A DNA stretch of 11,320 bases from Bdellovibrionales bacterium (lineage in GTDB: Bacteria; Bdellovibrionota_G; JALEGL01; JAGRAY01). The position numbers were made by a program, and so were the translations under genes. Numbering within the stretch: position 1 is the first letter of the stretch; every line of letters begins with the position of its first letter. The notes beneath the pieces are model-generated. The model was given only the letters and a program-made list of their open reading frames with translations, did not search any database and was not told the DNA's origin. Below are positions 1 to 5,499 of the stretch, one piece after another. The DNA lies in the NCBI GenBank assembly GCA_020434375.1, contig JAGRAY010000046.1, forward strand, positions 1 through 11,320, read 5' to 3'.

Positions 1-1
1 A

Positions 2-97
2 GTTCAGTGTCTTGGAAAACTGCCCACACCACCGATTTACTTTAAGCCAGAAGATTTGAAGGTTCCCAATACAAAGCGAAAAACTAAGAAAACGTAA
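2..97 (+). CDS. 3' end of an unidentified protein (partial)
   Basis: Frame 2 is open from the window edge to a TAA at 95-97 and encodes about 31 residues ending in a lysine/threonine-rich basic tail (KRKTKKT). The stretch PPIYFKPEDLKVP reads like ordinary protein, while the other two plus-strand frames hit stops at 43-45 and 57-59. Such basic tails are typical of many soluble proteins and are not diagnostic. I do not recognise the family. The 5' part lies outside the window. It may share the terminator at 351-394 with the possible small ORF that follows. Confidence 0.5.
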   Translation, partial: VQCLGKLPTPPIYFKPEDLKVPNTKRKTKKT

Positions 98-145
98 ATA
101 AAATGGCCAGGCATTTCGATTTTGAGTGCATCGCATTGCAAAAAT

Positions 146-262
146 ATGTCTGCACCTTCTTATGATGCTTCAGTGGTGCTTTTTGACACTAGTCATTTTA
201 TTTGGCTTGGTATCGTAATGGCACTGTTTGTACTTTGTAAGCAACCTAAGTCTTTGAAATAA
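146..262 (+). CDS. possible 38-residue single-pass membrane protein
   Basis: An ATG at 146 opens a 38-codon frame ending in TAA at 260-262. The product has a polar N-terminal half (SAPSYDAS), a hydrophobic run HFIWLGIVMALFVLC at residues 17-31, and a basic tail KQPKSLK. That layout fits a one-helix inner-membrane microprotein with its C-terminus in the cytoplasm (positive-inside rule, inferred). There is no Shine-Dalgarno before the ATG, only an A-rich stretch, which weakens the case. It lies 48 bases after the upstream gene and ahead of the terminator at 351-394, so it could be the last gene of that transcript. The run could also be chance in an AT-rich spacer. No family recognised. Confidence 0.3.
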   Translation: MSAPSYDASVVLFDTSHFIWLGIVMALFVLCKQPKSLK

Positions 263-276
263 CTGATCTGCTTTGT

Positions 277-292
277 TGGCATAGCTTGTGCT
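277..292 (+). promoter_or_regulatory. candidate sigma-54 (-24/-12) promoter
   Basis: TGGCATAGCTTGTGCT matches the sigma-54 consensus TGGCACG-N4-TTGCW at most informative positions. GG is at 278-279 and GC at 290-291, with the required 10-base gap between them. Departures are T for C at the end of TGGCAC, A for the following G, and G for the first T of TTGC. Transcription would start near base 303, pointing away from the upstream gene and into the terminator at 351-394. No promoter-proximal protein gene follows, which suggests a non-coding transcript. A chance match is possible. Confidence 0.45.
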
Positions 293-302
293 TTATTAAG
301 AG

Positions 303-394
303 ACTGAGGGAGCGAGAGAGAAAAAGATTCCAGAGATGGAATACCAAGTGAGAGAGAGGTCGGGTTTTTGGTTTTTCCCGGCCTCTCTCTTTTT
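303..394 (+). ncRNA. candidate sigma-54-dependent small RNA (~92 nt)
   Basis: The interval between the predicted sigma-54 start (about 303) and the U-tract of the terminator (394) would give a transcript of about 92 nt. It begins with a purine-rich run (GAGAGAG at 314-320, then AAAAAG). It continues with a small hairpin, ATTCC (327-331) / GGAAT (338-342) around a 6-nt loop, and ends in the long terminator hairpin. No start codon with a ribosome site lies inside. Size and design resemble sigma-54-driven sRNAs such as the Qrr RNAs of Vibrio, although I see no sequence resemblance to them. The first GAGAGAG copy can also pair with CTCTCTC in the right arm of the terminator, so two folds compete. 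The alternative is that this is only the 3' UTR and terminator of the upstream gene(s). Confidence 0.35.
351..394 (+). terminator. strong intrinsic terminator (plus strand)
   Basis: The left arm AGAGAGAGGTCGGG (351-364) pairs with the right arm CCCGGCCTCTCTCT (377-390) over 14 positions with a single G-U wobble. The loop is 12 nt of T and G. A T-run (390-394) follows directly, so it works as a Rho-independent terminator for plus-strand transcripts. On the minus strand the hairpin also lies downstream of the ispH stop, but no T-tract follows it there, so it is a poor terminator for ispH. Confidence 0.8.
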
Positions 395-419
395 GATAAG
401 TTATAATGTTATACCTTAC

Positions 420-1409
420 TTAAGCTTGTGCGGTGGGAAGGGGGGTTTTTTCGGATGACCCAAGCGGTGTTTTATCGTTGACCAAGTCGCTAATTTCACT
501 GGGTAGGGCAAAATTGACGTCTTCTTCAATCAAGTTGAGTTCCTCAGAAATAGCTCCTAACGACTCTAGCATAGCCACCACTTCTTCAACTAAGTACTCG
601 GGGGCAGAGGCTCCAGCCGTGAGGCCGATACACTTTTTATTGGAAACCCATTCTTCTTTGATTTCGGTGGCACGATCAATTAAGTGAGCTTCAACGCCAA
701 GCGCCTTTGCAACTTCGCAGAGACGTTGTGAGTTAGAGCTATTTTGAGACCCCACCACAAGTAAAAGATCGATACCTTTGCCAACCAACGATTTAACGGC
801 ATCTTGTCGATTTTGAGTCGCGTAACAAATATCGTCTTTAGGAGGAGTGGTTAAATTTGGGAATTTTTTACGTAAAGCATCAATCATGACTTTTGATTCA
901 TCAACGCTGAGTGTGGTTTGCGTTAACGCGACGACGCGGTCAGGGTCTGGAACCACAAGATTTTCAACTTCTTCAACAGTTCCTACAACTTGGATAATAT
1001 CGGGAGCTTCGCCCAGTGTGCCCTCAACTTCGTCGTGATCTTGGTGACCAATTAAAACAATGGCGAAGCCGAGTTTTCTGTAGCGGTGAACTTCAGCGTG
1101 AACCTTGGTTACCAACGGACAAGTTGCGTCAATAATTTTTAGATCTCGCTTTTTGGCTTCCTGCCGAATCTGTGGTGAGACACCATGGGCACTAAAAATA
1201 ACCCTGCTTCCAGCAGGGGCTTCAGAGAGGTAATCAATAAAAGAAACACCGCGCGCTTTAAATTTTTCTACGACCGATTGGTTGTGTACAATCTCTTTAC
1301 GGACATATAATGGTGTTCCGAAGTGTTTAAGAGCAATGTCTACAGTGTCAATGGCGCGGACAACTCCGGCACAAAAACCACGGGGCTTGGCGAGATAAAC
1401 TTTAGTCAT
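420..1409 (-). CDS. ispH: 4-hydroxy-3-methylbut-2-enyl diphosphate reductase IspH
   Basis: This cytoplasmic [4Fe-4S] enzyme does the last step of the MEP isoprenoid pathway, reducing HMBPP to IPP and DMAPP. With the start at 1409 the protein has 329 residues and begins MTKVYLAKPRGFCAGV, aligned with the usual IspH N-terminus. The three cluster cysteines are visible at C13 (GFCAGV), C97 (DATCP) and C195 (DICYATQ). The substrate-binding H42, H75 (SAHG), H125 and E127 (GHQDHDEVEG) and the TQTTLSVDE and GSQNSSNS motifs are also present. The reading frame stays open another 48 codons upstream, but that stretch is outside the family alignment and overlaps the divergent HEAT gene. No Shine-Dalgarno precedes the ATG; a -10-like TATGAA lies six bases upstream on this strand (1416-1421). 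The last 20 or so residues are a poorly conserved Thr/Pro-rich tail. Family assignment is very secure. Confidence 0.96.
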   Translation of the reverse strand: MTKVYLAKPRGFCAGVVRAIDTVDIALKHFGTPLYVRKEIVHNQSVVEKFKARGVSFIDYLSEAPAGSRVIFSAHGVSPQIRQEAKKRDLKIIDATCPLVTKVHAEVHRYRKLGFAIVLIGHQDHDEVEGTLGEAPDIIQVVGTVEEVENLVVPDPDRVVALTQTTLSVDESKVMIDALRKKFPNLTTPPKDDICYATQNRQDAVKSLVGKGIDLLLVVGSQNSSNSQRLCEVAKALGVEAHLIDRATEIKEEWVSNKKCIGLTAGASAPEYLVEEVVAMLESLGAISEELNLIEEDVNFALPSEISDLVNDKTPLGSSEKTPLPTAQA

Positions 1410-1442
1410 GGTCAATTCATAAAAGACTCTGACGAAATGATC

Positions 1443-1448
1443 AAGGAG
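1443..1448 (+). promoter_or_regulatory. ribosome binding site of the HEAT-repeat gene
   Basis: AAGGAG lies seven bases before the ATG at 1456 and decides that start over an out-of-frame ATG at 1452. Confidence 0.75.
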
Positions 1449-1455
1449 TAAATGC

Positions 1456-2214
1456 ATGTGGAAGTTTATAAAATGGGATCTTGGGATGGTGTTTTTATTG
1501 GGGTGTTGCTGTATGTCTTTTGCAGTGGCCGAGGCGTTCGACAAGGCTGCCACGACAAAAAAGATTCAGAGCATTTTAAATAAAGGCTCAAAAACCAAAA
1601 AATATGACAAAGAATTTTCAGAAATTTTGGCTCTTGGCCCTGATGTCGTGCCTTCGTTGATTGAAATATTTCATAATCCAGAGATTGATTGGAATGAACG
1701 CTGGATCGTAGGTATGGTTCTTGGACGTTATCAAACCAACGACTCCAGAAAGGCGCTAGAAAAAGGTCTCAAAGATTCGTTTCCAACCATACGCATGGCG
1801 TCGGCAAAAGCTCTAGGGTCTATGGGGAATCTTTCCTCAGCCCCTATACTCAGGCGAGCCTTGTCCGACAAGGCTATGATTGTTCGCTCTGCGGTGGCAC
1901 TGGCCATAGGTCAGCTAAAAGATAGGGGAGCTATCGACAGCCTTTCAAAAGAGCTGTTTGCAAAGAGAAACTTTAACCGCGGCAAGAGCTTTTGGGTAAG
2001 AGAGGATATTATCGATGCACTAGGTAATATTGGTGACGCCCAAGCATTGCCAATACTGAAGAAAACATTGAATGAAAAAGAAACTAATATTCAACTTAAA
2101 ACTTGTCTGGCGCTTTCAAAAATTGATCGCGAAGCTGGACGTAAGATTAAGCGGGCCACGGGCTCAAAGTGTGCCGAGCGTTGGAATGCATACTATAAAA
2201 AACTTGCTACTTAA
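1456..2214 (+). CDS. secreted HEAT-repeat protein
   Basis: The product has 252 residues and starts with a signal peptide: basic MWKFIK, a hydrophobic stretch to about residue 24, and a likely cleavage in AVAEA at 25-27. A lipobox-like LLGC at 14-17 is a weaker alternative that would make it a lipoprotein. From about residue 58 to 225 it consists of HEAT / PBS-lyase-type helical repeats, seen as recurring pairs such as IRMASAKALGSMG, VRSAVALAIGQLKDRGAI and VREDIIDALGNIGDAQALPIL. Such repeats form curved scaffolds for protein contacts, so this is most likely a periplasmic binding or scaffolding protein rather than an enzyme; no catalytic motif is visible. It is divergent from ispH (46 bases between starts) and convergent with the kinase gene, 5 bases from its end. 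Partner and exact role are unknown. Confidence 0.85.
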   Translation: MWKFIKWDLGMVFLLGCCCMSFAVAEAFDKAATTKKIQSILNKGSKTKKYDKEFSEILALGPDVVPSLIEIFHNPEIDWNERWIVGMVLGRYQTNDSRKALEKGLKDSFPTIRMASAKALGSMGNLSSAPILRRALSDKAMIVRSAVALAIGQLKDRGAIDSLSKELFAKRNFNRGKSFWVREDIIDALGNIGDAQALPILKKTLNEKETNIQLKTCLALSKIDREAGRKIKRATGSKCAERWNAYYKKLAT

Positions 2215-2219
2215 GATTG

Positions 2220-3737
2220 TCAGAAGATGTTTTTGATGAGAATGGTTTTTCGATTTTCCTGAATTTCATAAATGATATCTCTGTCTTGGACTGTGATAAT
2301 GAAATCTCCATTTTTTCGATTGTAAAGTCTTGAATGACTGGGGCGTGGCGCGTTGGCTAAATCCAAAACTTCGTTTCGAATGGCCTCAAAAACTTCGAAC
2401 GGAAGATTTTCAAGATGGCTTTGAGCCTCGTTGGAAAATTGAATACCGTAGAGCTGATTTGGCGTTGGCACAAACTTTATGTCTATTGGCTGATCCGAAG
2501 GTGCTTCAGTTTGCTCAAAGGCCTTCATCACAAGAAACTTGGCTTTCAACCAATACTTTTCAATGGGAACGGACGTTAAGATGAACCCAATCATAAAAAT
2601 GGACACCGGAATCAATAGGAGATCCCATGAAAAGAATGACGAAAATAATGATGGCGTTTTTTTGATCCATGGTGCCGATTGATCTGGAGGAACATATGGA
2701 ACTGGCTCTGCTTCTTCTTCTGGATATAAAATATCTGAGAGTCCTGATGGTGACAAATCGTCGATGGTGTCGTCTTTTGAATGGGTTTTTACAAAAACGG
2801 GATCTTGCTGCAATTCAGAAGGGTCAACATTAAAAATAGACCTTAAAAATGCCGAAATATCACTGGTTGTTACGGGGCCATAGCGATCAATAAGATACTG
2901 ATCTAATTTTTGCGCAAACTCTCCTGCAGTTGGATACCGATGTTGAACTTTTTTTTCCAGAGCCTTCATCACTATTTTGGAAAGCTCTGAAGTAACCTCA
3001 GAATTGACAGACGATGGAGATTTTACCGAGGGTTCTCTGACATTGTTTAAAACTTCGACTTCGCTGGTTCCATTAAAGCAGGATTCCATGGTGAGAAGCT
3101 CCCACAAAACAATGCCGGCTGAATAGATATCACTTCGTGGGTCTACTTCGCGACCATATGCCTGCTCAGGCGACATGTATGAGAATTTTCCTTTTAAAAT
3201 ACCAAGTTCAGTTGGATCAAATTTTGTTGTTGAAATGGCGATTCCGAAGTCTAGAATTTTAACTTTTCCTGAAAATGACATGACAATATTTTGAGGTGAA
3301 ATATCTCGATGAACAATTTGAAGAGGTTGTCCAAATTGATTCCGTTTATGATGGGCATAGTCGAGGCCCTTGAGAACGGAACTCACCACGTGTACCGCAA
3401 TGGGAATGGGTAAATCTTTTTTTCGTGTGATTAACTGCAGAAAAATAGTTTTTAGATCTTTGCCATAGATATACTCCATGGCAATGAAGTAAGTGCCTTC
3501 AATCATTCCAAAATCGATGACGGGGACAATATTAGGATGTTCTAGGCCAAACGTCACTTTGGCTTCATTGATAAGCATGCCAACCAGTTGTTTATTCTTT
3601 GCAAACTGAGGGAGGATTTTCTTGATCGCCAAAACACGTTCTTCGTGCCCCGCGGGGTGGGCTTTGTAAACTTCGGCCATCCCTCCTGCTCCGAGTTTGG
3701 AGACCAAAGTATATTTTCCAAATAGCTTTGGTTTCAC
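2220..3737 (-). CDS. membrane Ser/Thr protein kinase with C-terminal RelE/ParE-like domain
   Basis: The 505-residue protein has a complete Hanks-type kinase domain at about residues 8-285: glycine loop GAGGMAEV (16-23), ATP lysine K39, helix-C E58, catalytic HRDISPQN (143-150), DFG (163-165), SPE (189-191) and DPRSDIYSAG (D203). All residues needed for activity are present. An acidic, proline-rich linker (310-365) leads to one transmembrane helix at about 372-391. The C-terminal 75 residues (430-505) resemble the RelE/ParE toxin fold: two helices with LENLPFEVFEAIRNEV, a PRP turn, then strands GDFIITV and DIIYEI, ending ILIKNIF. With one helix this domain should be outside the cytoplasm, so I infer a sensor or structural role, not mRNA cleavage. 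The start is GTG, with no room for an RBS beyond coupling to the lipoprotein gene ending 4 bases before. The kinase call is secure; the C-terminal fold is tentative. Confidence 0.93.
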   Translation of the reverse strand: MKPKLFGKYTLVSKLGAGGMAEVYKAHPAGHEERVLAIKKILPQFAKNKQLVGMLINEAKVTFGLEHPNIVPVIDFGMIEGTYFIAMEYIYGKDLKTIFLQLITRKKDLPIPIAVHVVSSVLKGLDYAHHKRNQFGQPLQIVHRDISPQNIVMSFSGKVKILDFGIAISTTKFDPTELGILKGKFSYMSPEQAYGREVDPRSDIYSAGIVLWELLTMESCFNGTSEVEVLNNVREPSVKSPSSVNSEVTSELSKIVMKALEKKVQHRYPTAGEFAQKLDQYLIDRYGPVTTSDISAFLRSIFNVDPSELQQDPVFVKTHSKDDTIDDLSPSGLSDILYPEEEAEPVPYVPPDQSAPWIKKTPSLFSSFFSWDLLLIPVSIFMIGFILTSVPIEKYWLKAKFLVMKAFEQTEAPSDQPIDIKFVPTPNQLYGIQFSNEAQSHLENLPFEVFEAIRNEVLDLANAPRPSHSRLYNRKNGDFIITVQDRDIIYEIQENRKTILIKNIF

Positions 3738-3741
3738 ACGA

Positions 3742-4236
3742 CTAGTTTTTGCTCGTGGCTAGTGTTTGGGTGAGATCCTGCAAAATTTGAGCTTCTTTAT
3801 TGCCAGAGCTAGCAGTGTCGAGCCAGTGATACAATGAACCTTGAAAATCGAATCCTCCAGTAACGGCGTCAGTTAAATACTGCTCTTTATTGGTGATAAC
3901 CACGCGCGTGCCCGATTTTGTTGGTTGAATGTCTAGGGTGAATCTGTAACGAACAGTATAGGGAATTCTAGAGTCCCCATAGCCAGAAAAAAGCCGATCA
4001 GACTTGCCTGAAATCCAATCTGTTGCGATAATTCCACGATCTTTTCTGTTTTGTGTAATGAGATAGCTTTTGCTTTCCAATACAGCCACGGCAGAGTTCC
4101 ATACATCGGTATAACTATATCCAAAGTTTTTTTTGACGGCTTTTGAAGTTCGACCTCGCTCTCGAGGCTCGGCAAAATCCTTCGAGACGCAGGCAAATAG
4201 TAAAAGGAGGCTCGTGCCTATTACAAAGAGTCGCAT
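3742..4236 (-). CDS. BamC-like outer-membrane lipoprotein
   Basis: The 164-residue product has a lipoprotein signal: MRLFVIGTSLLLLFAC with the lipidated cysteine at C16. The mature part reads like the helix-grip domain of BamC/NlpB-like lipoproteins: an aromatic start (FGYSYTDVWNSAVAVLESKSYLITQNRKDRG), the strand IIATDWI, and alternating strands YTVRYRFTLDI and GTRVVITNK. True BamC is an accessory subunit of the BAM outer-membrane assembly complex. This protein is shorter and would carry a single such domain, so I do not give it the bamC name. It is the first gene of a pair with the membrane kinase, which starts 4 bases after its stop, implying co-translation and perhaps a shared envelope function. 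No Shine-Dalgarno is present; TATAAT lies six bases upstream of the ATG. Confidence 0.8.
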   Translation of the reverse strand: MRLFVIGTSLLLLFACVSKDFAEPRERGRTSKAVKKNFGYSYTDVWNSAVAVLESKSYLITQNRKDRGIIATDWISGKSDRLFSGYGDSRIPYTVRYRFTLDIQPTKSGTRVVITNKEQYLTDAVTGGFDFQGSLYHWLDTASSGNKEAQILQDLTQTLATSKN

Positions 4237-4242
4237 GCAAGT

Positions 4243-4248
4243 ATTATA
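4243..4248 (-). promoter_or_regulatory. perfect -10 hexamer for lipoprotein-kinase operon
   Basis: TATAAT on the minus strand, six bases before the ATG at 4236. Transcription would start at or next to the A of the start codon, giving a leaderless mRNA. No convincing -35 is visible 16-18 bases upstream, which lowers confidence. Confidence 0.45.
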
Positions 4249-4284
4249 TATTAACGTGTTTTGTCCCGCTAGATATGTTTTTCA

Positions 4285-4314
4285 TTGACACCTTCTTTTT
4301 ACTTCCTGTATGCA
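4285..4314 (+). promoter_or_regulatory. sigma-70-type promoter for the plus-strand HU gene
   Basis: A perfect -35 TTGACA (4285-4290) is followed after 18 bases by TATGCA (4309-4314), a half-matching -10. The start point would be near 4321, just before the ATG at 4325. This overlaps the earlier in-frame ATG at 4310, which would therefore not be transcribed as a start codon. Confidence 0.5.
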
Positions 4315-4324
4315 CAAAGACCCC

Positions 4325-4606
4325 ATGACAAAGAAAGAACTCGTCGAAAAGTTGGTTGTACTTCACAAAAAACGTCAACTGAGTAAAGCCGCCGCAGAAG
4401 ATATTATCGAAAGCCTCTTTCATCACTTAACGTTTGCACTGAAACGTAGCACACGATTTTCGTATCCCGGATTTGGAACTTTTGTAGTTCGAAGACGTAA
4501 AGCAAGAAAAGCTCGAAATCCTAAAACAGGTGAAGAAATTACAATTAAAGCAGCACGCAGAGTTTCTTTTAAACCCGCAACTGATCTTAAAAATAGACTT
4601 AACTAG
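4325..4606 (+). CDS. HU/IHF-family DNA-binding protein (copy 1)
   Basis: A 93-residue histone-like protein that binds and bends DNA as a dimer. It shows the family layout: N-terminal helices MTKKELVEKL and AAAEDIIESLFHHL, the turn YPGFGTFVVR (canonical GFGTF), and the beta-arm with RKARNPKTGE, whose proline intercalates into DNA in HU and IHF. The tail VSFKPATDLKNRLN is canonical. I chose the ATG at 4325 because MTKKELVEKL aligns with the family start; an in-frame ATG at 4310 adds five unsupported residues and overlaps the predicted -10. No clear RBS is present. It has a paralogue at 7173-7451. Whether it acts as HU or an IHF subunit cannot be told from sequence alone. It ends 3 bases from the convergent cupredoxin gene. 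Confidence 0.93.
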   Translation: MTKKELVEKLVVLHKKRQLSKAAAEDIIESLFHHLTFALKRSTRFSYPGFGTFVVRRRKARKARNPKTGEEITIKAARRVSFKPATDLKNRLN

Positions 4607-4609
4607 AAA

Positions 4610-5416
4610 TTACTTAAAATCAAAATTGATGGTTTTTGTCTCGCTAGCACCAAGTTTGAGGCTCTGAGTTTGAGTGCCAAGTTTTTCGTGCCAAGCTTCT
4701 AGAACAAATTCACCTTCTGGAAGATTTTCGATTTTAAATGACCCATTTTTTGCTGAAACACTAAAAAAAGGATGATCAAGGACGCCAATATATGCTCGCA
4801 TCCACGGGTGAACATCGCATTTCATCGTGACCATGGTTTCGGTTTTCTCAAATGTCTTGGTAAGTTTCATGCCTTTTTTAGGCATGCCCAAATTGAAAGG
4901 TGCGGATTCTTTAGCCAAAGAATGAACGTTGTGAAGAGTGGTGTCACTGTTTACAATTTCTAAGGGTTGTCCAACCTGAATGCCAAGTACGCGTGGAATA
5001 TACGCACAATGCTGTTGATCAAGTGTCACGGCAGAGTCTGGTACTTCGTAGTTGTGTTTTGGAAGGCCAGATTTAACATAAACAAAAGTGTTCATGAGTT
5101 TTCCGTCATTTACACGAATCGCTAGTTGGTTTGGATCAAGCTTTGGCGCAGAACAATCTGGAAAGGTTGCCGCGGGATTTTTTGTCACTTTTGGAGCCGA
5201 GCCCGAAAAGGTTATTACTCCACTCACGGAAGATGTGCCAATGGGATTTGTGTTTTTTGCCGTTTCGTTCGAAGAAGAGGGTTCTTCTTGCTTGGCGGTT
5301 TGGGTTTCTGTTGAAACCACTTGATCAGTCGTATTGTTTTTATTTTTCTCGCAAGCTGAGAAAGACAAAATCGCAACGGCTACTAAAAGAAGATTACATT
5401 TAATTTTCGTTTCCAT
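4610..5416 (-). CDS. cupredoxin-like lipoprotein with carboxypeptidase-regulatory-like domain
   Basis: The 268-residue product starts with a lipoprotein signal (LLLVAVAILSFSAC, lipid cysteine C22) followed by a low-complexity Ser/Thr/Glu/Asn tether to about residue 62. Residues 63-212 form a plastocyanin-like beta-sandwich. Likely type 1 copper ligands are H162 (LHNVH), C200, H203 and M206 (CDVHPWM), and C88 and C137 may form a disulfide. The last 55 residues (GSFKIENLPEGEFVLEAWHEKLG) look like the transthyretin-like carboxypeptidase regulatory domain, with no peptidase residues. It probably sits on an envelope membrane facing the periplasm and may carry or transfer an electron. The gene is alone on its strand, and the start region contains a dyad. 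Copper binding is inferred from the motif. Confidence 0.85.
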   Translation of the reverse strand: METKIKCNLLLVAVAILSFSACEKNKNNTTDQVVSTETQTAKQEEPSSSNETAKNTNPIGTSSVSGVITFSGSAPKVTKNPAATFPDCSAPKLDPNQLAIRVNDGKLMNTFVYVKSGLPKHNYEVPDSAVTLDQQHCAYIPRVLGIQVGQPLEIVNSDTTLHNVHSLAKESAPFNLGMPKKGMKLTKTFEKTETMVTMKCDVHPWMRAYIGVLDHPFFSVSAKNGSFKIENLPEGEFVLEAWHEKLGTQTQSLKLGASETKTINFDFK

Positions 5417-5425
5417 GGCACGTGT

Positions 5426-5454
5426 CTTAACATAGTTAAGAAAAAAGTGTTAAC
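5426..5454 (-). promoter_or_regulatory. operator-like dyad at the cupredoxin gene promoter
   Basis: CTTAAC-ATA-GTTAAG (5426-5440) is a perfect 6-bp inverted repeat with a 3-base spacer, and a further palindromic GTTAAC lies at 5449-5454. On the minus strand the dyad contains TATGTT (5429-5434), a plausible -10 twelve bases before the ATG at 5416. A regulator bound here would block the polymerase. No matching regulator is identified, and no good -35 is visible. Confidence 0.4.
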
Positions 5455-5499
5455 GCGACGCACTCATTTGCCATTTGTTGAGCTTTGGGTTTTGTTTAT

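Noticed and set aside
183..213. TTGACA (183-188) as the -35 of a vegetative promoter
   Set aside because: No acceptable -10 lies 16-18 bases downstream; the nearest TAT-containing hexamer is at 19 bases and matches poorly.
219..234. Second sigma-54-like element TGGCACTGTTTGTACT
   Set aside because: The -24 half is perfect, but the -12 half has AC instead of the essential GC, so it should not be recognised.
433..1038. Plus-strand open frames within ispH (433-687 and 847-1038)
   Set aside because: They are antisense shadows of a well-supported gene, with Ser/Thr-rich low-complexity products and no ribosome sites.
1410..1553. N-terminal extension of IspH by 48 codons to an ATG at 1553
   Set aside because: The added residues do not look like any IspH N-terminus, overlap the divergent HEAT gene and its ribosome site, and MTKVYLAKPRGFCAGV aligns with the family start.
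2223..2450. An active toxin-antitoxin module at the kinase C-terminus
   Set aside because: There is no separate toxin frame or adjacent antitoxin gene, the domain is fused behind a membrane helix, and the core arginines are missing.
5088..5403. Three overlapping plus-strand frames opposite the cupredoxin gene
   Set aside because: They are antisense to the tether and signal region of a clear gene, overlap each other and resemble no family.
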